Assembly (NCBI GenBank): GCA_005405945.1
Contig: BJHW01000002.1
Location: 186,001 to 250,000, forward strand
DNA: 64,000 nt
Source of the DNA: Streptomyces violaceusniger
Lineage (GTDB): Bacteria; Actinomycetota; Actinomycetes; Streptomycetales; Streptomycetaceae
Reading direction: 5' to 3'
Position 1 is the first letter of the stretch. Every line of letters begins with the position of its first letter. Positions 57,167-64,000 of the stretch are shown here, piece by piece. Both the position numbers and the translations under genes were made by a program. The notes beneath the pieces were generated by a model, which was not told the DNA's origin, ran no database searches, and saw only the letters and a program-made list of their open reading frames with translations.

Positions 57167-57900
57167 ATGGGAAAGCTCGACGGCAAGGTCGCGGTCATCA
57201 CCGGCGGCACCACCGGCATGGCGCTGGCAGGCGCGAAGCTGTTCGTCGACGAGGGAGCGCACGTCTTCATCACCGGCCGCCGCCAGGACGCCCTGGACGA
57301 GGCCGTGAAGCAGATCGGCCGCAACGTCACCGGCGTCCAGGGCGACGCCGCCGACCTGGACGACCTGGACCGCCTGTACGACACCGTCAAGCGGGAGAAG
57401 GGCAGCCTCGACGTGCTGTGGGCCAGTGCGGGCGGCGGCGAGCCCGCCCCGCTCGGCGAGATCACCGAGGCCCAGTTCGACACCTGGTTCGGCCTCAACG
57501 CCCGCGGCACCCTGTTCACGGTCCAGAAGGCCCTCCCGCTCTTCAACGACGGCGGCTCCATCCTCATGACCGGCTCCAACGCCTCCCTCGGCGCCTTCCC
57601 CGGCTGGAGCGTCTACGCCGGCAGCAAGGCCGTCCAGCAGGCGTGGGCCCGCATCTGGCTCAACGAGCTCAAGGACCGCCGCATCCGCGTCAACGTCCTG
57701 ACCCCCGGCCAGGTCGCCACCGCCAAGCAGGAAGAACTCTTCGACGAGGCCACCAAGCGCCAGTTCGAGTCCCTCATCCCCGCGGCCAGATGGGCAGGCC
57801 CGACGAAATCGCCACCGCCGCCCTCTTCCTCGCCTCCGACGACTCCAGCTACGTCAACGGCATGGAACTCGTCGCCGACGGCGGCACCACTGCCATCTGA
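57167..57900 (+). CDS. SDR-family oxidoreductase (transposon cargo), frame broken near 57780
   Basis: About 244 residues once joined. The start MGKLDGKVAVITGGTTGMAL has a slightly altered cofactor loop (TGGTTGMALA); then VFITGRRQDALDEAV (NADP-type Arg), SGSNASLGAFPGWSVYAGSK with Ser/Tyr/Lys. It slips -1 in a CCCC run (57778-57781) and then continues GQMGRPDEIATAALFLASDD to the stop at 57898-57900. ATG 57167 has AAGGGA 6 nt upstream. TetR-SDR-reductase sets are frequent in actinomycetes; the substrate, perhaps a quinone or aldehyde, is unknown. Confidence 0.84.
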
Positions 57901-57933
57901 ACCGAACAACCCACACCCAGGGCAGGACATCTC

Positions 57934-58557
57934 ATGAGCAACATCAGCATCATCGGCGCCGGGAACATGGCCCGCACCATCGGCGCGCGGGCAATAGCGG
58001 GCGGCAACACCGTCGAGGTCATGGGCCGCGATCAGTCCAAGGCTGCTGACCTGGCCAAGGCTCTCGGTGACGGCGCCACGACCGGAGAATGGGGCACCGC
58101 CCCGGCCGGGGACATCGTCATCGTGGCGCTGTTGTACAACGGTGTCGTGCCGGCCGTCGCCCAGTACGGAGACGCTCTCGCGGGCAAGGTCATCGTCGAC
58201 ATCAGCAATCCCTTCAATGCCACGTTCGACGGGCTGGCCCACCGCGAGGAGACCTCGATCGCGCAGGAAGTCGCCAAGGCCGCCCCGGCCGGCGCCAGCG
58301 TGGTGAAGGCGTTCAACACCGTCTTCCGCCATGTCCTGGAGAAGGGTCGGCCCGACGTCTTCATCGCGGGCGACAATGCGCAGGCCAAGGCAAGTGTGGA
58401 GGCGTTCGTCGAGAGCCTCGGGCTGCGCCCGCTGGACGTCGGCGGCCTGAAAATGGCGCACTGGCTGGAAGGAGCGGGCGTGGTCACGGTAGGCCTCGCC
58501 AACCACGGGGTGGGGAACTTGGACTTCGCCCTCAGCATCACCAAACTTCCCGTCTGA
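57934..58557 (+). CDS. NADPH-dependent F420 reductase-like oxidoreductase
   Basis: A 207-residue single-domain Rossmann protein of the F420-dependent NADP oxidoreductase/YfjR type. It starts SNISIIGAGNMARTIGARAI (GxGxxA) with VEVMGRD as the NADP-type second strand, then VIVDISNPFN, SVVKAFNTVF and RPDVFIAGDN, which typify the family. Lies 33 nt after the SDR and is presumably cotranscribed as a redox module under the transposon's TetR regulator. Confidence 0.87.
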   Translation: MSNISIIGAGNMARTIGARAIAGGNTVEVMGRDQSKAADLAKALGDGATTGEWGTAPAGDIVIVALLYNGVVPAVAQYGDALAGKVIVDISNPFNATFDGLAHREETSIAQEVAKAAPAGASVVKAFNTVFRHVLEKGRPDVFIAGDNAQAKASVEAFVESLGLRPLDVGGLKMAHWLEGAGVVTVGLANHGVGNLDFALSITKLPV

Positions 58558-58702
58558 GCGCATGGTTGACGGGTGCCCGCCGCCGCATCACGGCGACGGG
58601 CAGTAAGCGGCACCCAGGCCATGCGAGGCAGGCCTACCTCCTGGTGATGTCGAGCCTGCTGGGACATTCCTCCGGTCCTGTCCCCGGGGCTGTTTTAGGC
58701 CC

Positions 58703-59683
58703 TCAGCGTCGGCTGTCTCCCGGCGCGAGCAGGCTGGTGACCTCGGCAATCGCCTCCGCCGACGGGTGGAAGTACTTCCGTAGGTTCTCCGGCTTCTTGT
58801 GCCGGGACTTCGCCATGAGCATCGGCAGGCTGGCCCCCGCCTCGCCGAGGTGGGTCAGGCCGGAGTGCCGGTATTCGTGCAGGTCCCAGCCCGTTCCCGG
58901 CACTCCGCCGACGGCTGTGTGCGTGTCGAGGAGGGCGCGGGCCTGCCCGTACGACAGCCGGACCAGGCCGGTGTCCGGGCAGACGTCGCGGGGGCTAAGG
59001 ACCTTTCCCGGCCCCGGCTTGCGGTGGGTGACGAACACCGGCCCGCGGGTGCGGCCCTTGATCAGCCGGGGCAGCAGCCGAGCCGTGCCTGCGTCCCAGT
59101 ACACGGTCTCCAGCACGAACTCCTCGCGCGGGGCGCCCCGGCGCCGGGTACGCGGCTGGGCGCCCTTCGCCTTGACCGGGGCCCGGCGGCCCGCCAGGTC
59201 CAGCTCCTCGATGTTGACGCCCAGGATCTCCTCCGACCGTGCGACGGTCTCGTACAGCATTCGCCACAGCGTCTTCTCCCGAAGGTGGACGTCGCGGCGG
59301 TTGATCAGCCGGTCGATCGCCATCCTCGACCGCGCCGGGGTCTGCGAGTCCGGCGGAGGCATCCGCTTCACCCAGGCCGGAACTGCCGGACCGTCGTAGC
59401 CGCGCTCGGCACACCAGCCCAGCCACGACAACACCGCCGCCCGGCGGGCGTTCCAGGTGTTGACCGCCGCCTCACCCCACAACCGTTCGAGGGTGCCGCC
59501 GACCTCGTCGTCCTCCACGGTGGAGAGCGGCCGGGCCTCGCCGAGGCGCTCGGCGGTCTTGCCCACCCCGATGCCATACGAGCGGAGGGTGTTGGAGTTG
59601 CCGAGCGAGTCAAGGAAGACGTCGGCCGCCGCGCGGACGGTCAACGCCTTCCCGGCGGACAGTTGTACGACGGAGGGCACCAC
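58703..59683 (-). CDS. Tyrosine recombinase of outer transposon
   Basis: A 326-residue site-specific integrase. The N-terminal SAM-like domain (TVRAAADVFLDSLGNSNTLR) precedes the catalytic domain with Arg in MLYETVARSEEILGVNIEEL, LHEYRHSGLTHLGEAG (HxxR) and Tyr in ENLRKYFHPS. It lies next to the right inverted repeat and probably resolves cointegrates, as TnpI does in Tn4430-like elements, in place of a serine resolvase. Repeats lie between its start and the transposon end. Confidence 0.88.
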   Translation of the reverse strand: MVPSVVQLSAGKALTVRAAADVFLDSLGNSNTLRSYGIGVGKTAERLGEARPLSTVEDDEVGGTLERLWGEAAVNTWNARRAAVLSWLGWCAERGYDGPAVPAWVKRMPPPDSQTPARSRMAIDRLINRRDVHLREKTLWRMLYETVARSEEILGVNIEELDLAGRRAPVKAKGAQPRTRRRGAPREEFVLETVYWDAGTARLLPRLIKGRTRGPVFVTHRKPGPGKVLSPRDVCPDTGLVRLSYGQARALLDTHTAVGGVPGTGWDLHEYRHSGLTHLGEAGASLPMLMAKSRHKKPENLRKYFHPSAEAIAEVTSLLAPGDSRR

Positions 59684-59691
59684 TTCCCCTT

Positions 59692-59785
59692 ACCGCAGAT
59701 AACAGGGTCGTTTCGCGCACGACCGCGCGGACGTCGTCGCAGGTCGTGATCAGCGATGCCGCAGGTAATAGGGCGTTATCCGTGG
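59692..59785. promoter_or_regulatory. Repeats next to recombinase gene (putative resolution site)
   Basis: ACCGCAGATAACAGGG near 59692 and GCCGCAGGTAATAGGG near 59759 are direct repeats. The second runs into CGTTATCCG, giving a partial inverted repeat. They lie between the recombinase start and the right transposon end, where a TnpI-type resolution site is expected. Confidence 0.45.
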
Positions 59786-59847
59786 GAAGACTTCAGCCCG
59801 GTCCGCCCGCCGACGCTCCGTCAGTCGCCCGCCAGGGCCGACAGATC

Positions 59848-59885
59848 CTTCACGCCGGTTTTCGTTCCGATGTTCCTCAACCCCC
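59848..59885 (-). repeat. Right terminal inverted repeat of outer transposon
   Basis: 38 bp, inverse of 47972-48009 with two mismatches at inner positions 34-35. It ends TGTTCCTCAACCCCC and is followed by AAGAC. Confidence 0.93.
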
Positions 59886-59905
59886 AAGACACCGTCAACC
59901 GCTAG
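59886..59905 (+). pseudogene. Displaced 3' end of the MBL gene at 47036
   Basis: AAGAC duplication then ACCGTCAACCGCTAG, which in the MBL frame reads TVNR-stop. This is the original end of the gene interrupted at 47972. The roughly 110 bases from here to 60013 show no gene. Confidence 0.85.
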
Positions 59906-60013
59906 GGTCCTGCCCCCGGCGCGCACCCGGCCGGCAGCGGACGGCAGCGGCCGGCAGCGCCCGATGCGCTTGCCGGCGCTGACGCTGACGCCGAGGGCCG
60001 CCGCCGAGGGGGC

Positions 60014-61129
60014 CTACGACACGACGGCATCACCTGCGTGCCGCTCGTTGCTCTCCGGCTCTTGTGGCGGATGGCTGAGCTGCTCACGCAGGTAGTTCCA
60101 GACCACCGCGATCAGCGCGGCCACCGGTACGGCGAGCAGACTGCCCACGATCCCGGCCAGGCTGCTGCCCAGTGTCACGGCCAGCAGGACGACCGCCGCG
60201 TGCAGGCCGAGGCCGCGGCTTTGGATCATGGGCTGGAACACATTGCCCTCCAGCTGCTGCACCACGACGATGATCGCCAACGCGATCAGCGCGTCCGTCG
60301 GACCGTTGAACACCAGCGCGATGAGCACCGCTACCACACCCGCGAACAAGGCCCCCACGACGGGAATGAACGCGGAGATGAAGGTGAGGACCGCCAGCGG
60401 CAGCACCAGCGGTACTCCCAGAGCCCACAGCCCGAGTCCGATGAGGATGGCGTCGAGCAGGCCGACCAACGCCTGGGAACGCACGAAGGCGCCGAGGGTG
60501 TCCCAACTGCGCGCGGCCACGGCGGGGATGTCGGTGGCGAGCCGACCGGGGAGCTGATGGGCGAGCCACGGCAGGAACCGCGGGCCGTCCTTGAGGAAGA
60601 AGAACATCAGGAAGAGCGCCAGGACGGCGGTGATCACACCGTCGACCACAGTGCTCACTCCCGCGACGACAGCGGTGACCAAGCTGCCCGCACTGCTCTG
60701 CAACCGGGCCGCCGCGGTGTCGGTGGCCTGCGCGATCTGGGCATCGTCGATGTTCAGCGGTGGCCCGGCGGCCCATTCACGCACCCGCTCGATGCCTTCG
60801 GCCACTCCGTCGGCCAGTTCACCGGACTGGGATGCCACCGGTACCGCGATCAGCGCCGCGATACCCGTGGCGACCAGGAGGAACAGCAGGGTCACGACCG
60901 AGGCGGCCAGCGCGGGAGCCCACCCGCACCCGCGCAGAAAGCGGGCCAGGGGCCAGGTCAGCGTCGTGAGGAGCAGGCCGACGACGAGCGGCCAGATGAC
61001 CGACCACATCTGCCCCAGGGCCCACAGGACCACCGCGGCCATGACGAGGATCAAAAGCAATTCGAGGGAGATGCGCGCCGATATGCGGAGCGCGGCGCGG
61101 GTTTTCGTTGAACTCAACGTGCGTGGCAT
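60014..61129 (-). CDS. AI-2E family transporter (PerM/YdiK-like membrane protein)
   Basis: A 371-residue polytopic membrane protein: an N-terminal pair of TM segments (LLLILVMAAVVLWALGQMW; VIWPLVVGLLLTTLTWPLAR), a central soluble stretch (about 120-160), then VLALFLMFFFLKDGPRFLPW and GVPLVLPLAVLTFISAFIPV plus VGALFAGV, the family's conserved GxxxxIPxxG region, and QQLEGNVFQPMIQSRGLGLH. Family members export autoinducer-2 or other small molecules or act as Na+/H+ antiporters; the role here is unknown. It is convergent to the transposon's right end and monocistronic. Confidence 0.9.
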   Translation of the reverse strand: MPRTLSSTKTRAALRISARISLELLLILVMAAVVLWALGQMWSVIWPLVVGLLLTTLTWPLARFLRGCGWAPALAASVVTLLFLLVATGIAALIAVPVASQSGELADGVAEGIERVREWAAGPPLNIDDAQIAQATDTAAARLQSSAGSLVTAVVAGVSTVVDGVITAVLALFLMFFFLKDGPRFLPWLAHQLPGRLATDIPAVAARSWDTLGAFVRSQALVGLLDAILIGLGLWALGVPLVLPLAVLTFISAFIPVVGALFAGVVAVLIALVFNGPTDALIALAIIVVVQQLEGNVFQPMIQSRGLGLHAAVVLLAVTLGSSLAGIVGSLLAVPVAALIAVVWNYLREQLSHPPQEPESNERHAGDAVVS

Positions 61130-61296
61130 GGGGTCACCCGTACCTCATCTGTGCTGCCCGGCGCTGCTTTTCGGGCGGACCCTAGCCAAACTCCCAGTGC
61201 CGGCGGGAGCGAAAGGGGTGAGCGCGCCCGGGTGCGCCCGGTCCCACCGCGCTGGTGGGACCGGGCGCTCCGCTGCCTGGAGGGATGTGCGCGGCG

Positions 61297-62274
61297 CTAC
61301 TGGCTCACCTTGACGGAGAACCAATCCACGCTCATCCCCACACCGGAGGTGGTGTCCGCCGCCGGCGAGGTGCAGCCGCAGACCTTGTTCGGGTACGAGC
61401 CGCCGATCGCGACGTTGAAGATGGCGAAGAACCCGTGGTCCACCGCCTTCTTCCAGGTCTCGGCGGACACCTGGTCCTGCTTCACCGTGAAGGTTTCCTT
61501 GCCGTCGCGGTAGAAGCGCAGCTGTTCGGCGGAGGTGTCGGTGCGATCCACGATCACGGAGTACGTGTGGTACTCGGTCTGACAGGTGTCGCACGGCAGC
61601 AGGTCGCTGCTGATCCCGTCCGGGTCGTGGCACTCGCCGGCCCACGCGCCGCAGTGGAAGGTGTTCGAGTGCTTGCTCAGCCCGTTGACGTCCTCCATGA
61701 TGTCCAGCTCGCCGATGCTCGGCCAGTTGGTGGCTCCGACCGGGCGGGCGTCGGCGCCCATGGCCCAGAAGGCGGGCCAATAGCCGAGGGCCTTCTCCGG
61801 GTTGGGCTGCTTGAGGGAGGCGCTGATCTCCAACTGTCCACCGGCCGGCGCCTCGAAGTCGGTGCGCTGGGTCTCCACGCGGCCGGAGGTCCACTTCCCG
61901 GAAGCGTCGCGAATCGGCTTGATCACCATGTGACCTTCACCGTCGTGGTAGACGTTGTCGGTCGAGTCCGTGACCGATTCGATCTCGCCGGTGCCCCAGT
62001 TCGCGGCGCCGCCCGGGTAGCCGGTGCCGATGTCGTACAGCCAGTCGTTCTTGTTCAGGCCGGTGCCCGCCGCGCCGTCGAAGTCGTCCCGGAAGACGGT
62101 GGTCCACTCGGCCGCGGACGCGGGCTCGCCGGCGGCCGCGGCGTTGGAGGACACCGTGAAAGCCAGGAGTCCGGTCAGCGAAAGCGACAGGGCGGCCAGG
62201 AAGGCCGGAACGCGTCGACGGCGGCGGCGGTGTTCGGCATCCGCCGTCCTGCCTGAGGAAGTGATCCTGAACAT
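61297..62274 (-). CDS. Secreted GH16 endo-beta-glucanase
   Basis: A 325-residue exported GH16 enzyme. The signal peptide has Arg-rich n-region and FLAALSLSLTGLLAFTVSSN core, cleaved near NAAAA. The catalytic motif ExDxxE is intact in SIGELDIMEDVNG (nucleophile and acid/base Glu), with YWPAFWAMG on the substrate face and a C-terminal VGMSVDWFSVKV. Four Cys near LLPCDTCQ and NKVCGCTSP could form disulphides. Probable laminarinase/beta-1,3-glucanase. A CebR-like palindrome lies upstream. Confidence 0.92.
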   Translation of the reverse strand: MFRITSSGRTADAEHRRRRRRVPAFLAALSLSLTGLLAFTVSSNAAAAGEPASAAEWTTVFRDDFDGAAGTGLNKNDWLYDIGTGYPGGAANWGTGEIESVTDSTDNVYHDGEGHMVIKPIRDASGKWTSGRVETQRTDFEAPAGGQLEISASLKQPNPEKALGYWPAFWAMGADARPVGATNWPSIGELDIMEDVNGLSKHSNTFHCGAWAGECHDPDGISSDLLPCDTCQTEYHTYSVIVDRTDTSAEQLRFYRDGKETFTVKQDQVSAETWKKAVDHGFFAIFNVAIGGSYPNKVCGCTSPAADTTSGVGMSVDWFSVKVSQ

Positions 62275-62891
62275 GTGGGGGGCTGCTTTCGTTCGAAGGA
62301 ACCGCGGTGACGGGATGTGCGAGCCCCTGTAGCCCGCTCCTGGCGTGGGGGTGACGGGAGATCGGGCTACGGGAACTCGGGCACAGTGGGCAGAGCGAGC
62401 GCCGATTGAGTCGAGAGAGCGCTCACACGGAATGACTGTCTTGGACCCTGCCCTTGCCGGTCAAGTGTCGTGCTGAGTTCACTAGTTGAATGAAAGCCCT
62501 TGGCCTGGCCGCGCCCCCGCGGAAGTATTGATCGCCCCACTTCAGAGTTGGAGGCATGCCCTAGGTGCCGGCACTCGCGCTCGCCAACTCTTGACGGCGC
62601 ACCATGCCGCCATCGGGAGCGATCGCCGCACCGGCCGAGAGCGGTTCTGCCGGTGTGCCGCCACGGCGATGGTGCCGGTCGCGAGGATCTTCCGGCGCGA
62701 CGCGCCGGGACCCTGGTGGCCCGCTGGCATCGACCTCCTGCAGCTCCTCCGGTGTCCCCGTGAGCACTGGGCTCCTCCGGCCCAGCAGGCCGGCGTCAGC
62801 CCTACGGGAATGACCTCGCCGCCCATAGTTGTTAAGCATTCAACTAGATTGGCTTCCGGAAGAGCCCATCCATGGACAGTGAGGAACCCTC
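62275..62891. promoter_or_regulatory. 617-bp divergent intergenic region with two probable operators
   Basis: No gene is convincing in this gap between the divergent GH16 and pirin genes. It holds GAGAGCGCTCAC around 62415-62426, which resembles the CebR-type LacI operator TGGGAGCGCTCCCA (11 of 14) and probably controls the glucanase. It also holds TAGTTG-9 nt-CAACTA at 62826-62846, a MarR-type dyad 46 bp before the pirin gene. CTAGTTGAATG at 62482-62492 is the inverse of CATTCAACTAG at 62836-62846, so the same regulator may bind both. The rest shows nothing recognisable. Confidence 0.5.
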
Positions 62892-63653
62892 ATGGCTTCG
62901 ACCCTCGACATCCGCCGCGCGGACGAGCGCTTCCACACCCAGGCCGGGTGGCTCGAATCCCACCACTCCTTCTCCTTCTCGCACCACCGGGATCCCGGCA
63001 ATACCCACTTCGGGCTCCTGCTGGTCTCGAACGACGATGTCGTCGCCCCGGGCACCGGCTTCGAGACCCACCCCCACAGAGACATGGAGATCGTCACCTG
63101 GGTGCTTGAGGGCGGCCTGGTTCACCAGGACTCCGAAGGCCACAACGGTGTGATCTACCCAGGTCTCGCCCAGCGGATGAGCGCCGGCACCGGCATCCTC
63201 CACAGCGAGAAGAACGACTCCTGGACCCTCACGGGCGGCCCCGCGCACCAGGACCCGGTCCACTTCATCCAGATGTGGGTGATCCCCGACGAGGCCGGCA
63301 TCCGTCCCGGTTACGAACAGCTCGACATCAACGGCGAGCTGGACCGGGGCGGCTGGACCACCCTGGCCTCCGGCATGTCCAAGCACGCCGACCAGCGGGC
63401 CATCGGCATCCGCCAGAAGCACGCCGCCCTGCACGTCAGCCGCATCCGTCCCGGCGAGACTCTCCCCATCGCCACCGCCCCGTTCGTCCATATCTTCGTC
63501 GCCCGGGGCAGCGTCGAGCTGGAGGGTGCGGGGCAGCTGTCCACCGGGGACGCGGGACGCATCGCGCGCGCGGAGGGGCAGCGCGTCACCGGTGGTCCCG
63601 ACGGTGCGGAGGTCCTGATGTGGGAGATGACCGCCGCGGTCTCCGCAGGCTGA
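62892..63653 (+). CDS. Pirin-family protein
   Basis: A 253-residue bicupin pirin. The N-terminal cupin carries the metal ligands in ETHPHRDMEIVTWVLEGGL and GILHSEKND (His, His, His, Glu); HHRDPGNTHFGLLLV is also typical. Relatives have quercetinase activity or act as redox-responsive regulators. ATG 62892 follows GTGAGGAA. The MarR-type dyad upstream suggests electrophile- or phenol-responsive control. Confidence 0.92.
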   Translation: MASTLDIRRADERFHTQAGWLESHHSFSFSHHRDPGNTHFGLLLVSNDDVVAPGTGFETHPHRDMEIVTWVLEGGLVHQDSEGHNGVIYPGLAQRMSAGTGILHSEKNDSWTLTGGPAHQDPVHFIQMWVIPDEAGIRPGYEQLDINGELDRGGWTTLASGMSKHADQRAIGIRQKHAALHVSRIRPGETLPIATAPFVHIFVARGSVELEGAGQLSTGDAGRIARAEGQRVTGGPDGAEVLMWEMTAAVSAG

Positions 63654-63767
63654 CCCGGCGGCACCGATGGCGACCGCGCCCCGGCCGGAATGGCGGCCGG
63701 GGAGCGGCCCATGGGAGGGCCGCGCGGGCACGAAGGCGCGTGGTCAAACGCGACACGACGGGGCGGC

Positions 63768-64000
63768 TCAGTCCTGGCCGCCGAAGACGATCTGGTCCCA
63801 GTCGACGACCGAGCCGGTCACCACACCGCTGCGGTCGGAGAGCAGGAAGACGACGAAGTCCGCGATCTCGTCGACCTGCCCGAGTTTGCCCATGGGCAGT
63901 GCTTCGGCGGCCTTCTCCCGCCAGTCGTCGCCCGCGTCGTGGAAGGAGCGCTGCGTGGCGTCCTCGCCCTCGGTGTCCGTCCAGCCGATGTCGAGGCCGT
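63768..64000 (-). CDS. SDR-family oxidoreductase, C-terminal part (cut by window edge)
   Basis: The last 77 codons of an SDR running off the right edge: AAEALPMGKLGQVDEIADFV plus VFLLSDRSGVVTGSVVDWDQ, with the conserved P-MGRLG..DEIA and SG.VTG blocks. DWDQIVFGGQD replaces the usual VDGG, as in one subgroup of SDRs. Catalytic residues lie outside the window. It is convergent with the pirin gene. Confidence 0.82.
   Translation of the reverse strand, partial: GLDIGWTDTEGEDATQRSFHDAGDDWREKAAEALPMGKLGQVDEIADFVVFLLSDRSGVVTGSVVDWDQIVFGGQD

Larger units (their letters stand above)
47972..59885. mobile_element. Tn3-family transposon (Tn4556-like), 11.9 kb, carrying a nested element
   Basis: Ends are 38-bp inverted repeats starting GGGGGTTGAGGAACATCGGA, identical over the first 33 bp (36 of 38 overall). 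They are flanked by the perfect 5-bp duplication AAGAC (47967-47971 and 59886-59890), as expected for Tn3-family transposition. Content: tnpA (split), TetR, SDR, NADP reductase and a tyrosine recombinase near the right end. Removing the nested element and its duplication leaves about 6.8 kb. It landed in the last codons of an MBL gene. Confidence 0.93.

Noticed and set aside
60000..61129. Quorum-sensing AI-2 exporter assignment for the AI-2E family gene
   Set aside because: The family name is historical and many members have other transport roles; nothing nearby supports AI-2 signalling.

Overview
The window reads as a chromosomal accessory region of a Streptomyces-type actinomycete. Base composition is very GC-rich, starts are often GTG or TTG, and signature Streptomyces families are present (an XRE/DUF397/anti-sigma ATPase cluster, DUF574 methyltransferase, Tat lipoprotein binding proteins, a Tn4556-like transposon). 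No RNA genes were seen.

Layout. (1) 1-5.7 kb: the 5' part of a secreted GH2 glycosidase with an AbfB domain, then a WhiJ/aba-like regulatory cluster. (2) 5.8-10.9 kb: a CitA/CitB-type two-component system facing a Bug/TctC substrate-binding lipoprotein and a GntP-family permease. (3) 11.1-23.4 kb: a LacI-controlled carbohydrate locus holding a sugar ABC transporter, a GH172 (DUF2961) protein, an FGGY kinase, an L-fucose/D-arabinose isomerase and two secreted DUF4185-type (GH183-like) proteins. Together these look like a D-arabinan utilisation pathway: secreted endo-cleavage, import, intracellular exo-cleavage, then D-arabinose to D-ribulose to D-ribulose-5-P. Three matching LacI-type operators tie it together. 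(4) 23.9-44.7 kb: a large acyl-CoA catabolic region with an MHS transporter, four acyl-CoA dehydrogenases, five SDRs, two enoyl-CoA hydratases, a DUF35/thiolase-like pair, an aminoglycoside-phosphotransferase-like kinase next to an ACAD10/11-like dehydrogenase, a CoA ligase, an MBL hydrolase and small SnoaL/EthD proteins. A TetR regulator lies in the middle, and five copies of its probable operator (ACTGA-NN-TCAGT) sit in front of the transporter, two catabolic units, the regulator and the SnoaL unit. (5) 44.8-48 kb: a secreted SGNH hydrolase, an AraC regulator and an MBL-fold protein. (6) 47,972-59,885: a Tn3-family transposon with 38-bp inverted repeats and a 5-bp duplication AAGAC. Its transposase gene is split by a second Tn3-family element (49,706-54,848, duplication AACCT) carrying an ArsR-MFS efflux cargo. 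The outer cargo is TetR-SDR-NADP reductase plus a tyrosine recombinase. (7) 60-64 kb: an AI-2E family membrane protein, a GH16 glucanase, a pirin and a partial SDR.

Thirteen reading-frame breaks in otherwise well-conserved genes are all of the kind made by one missing base, and most lie in G or C runs. I therefore read most of them as assembly errors, not true pseudogenes. Frameshifted genes are annotated over their whole extent.
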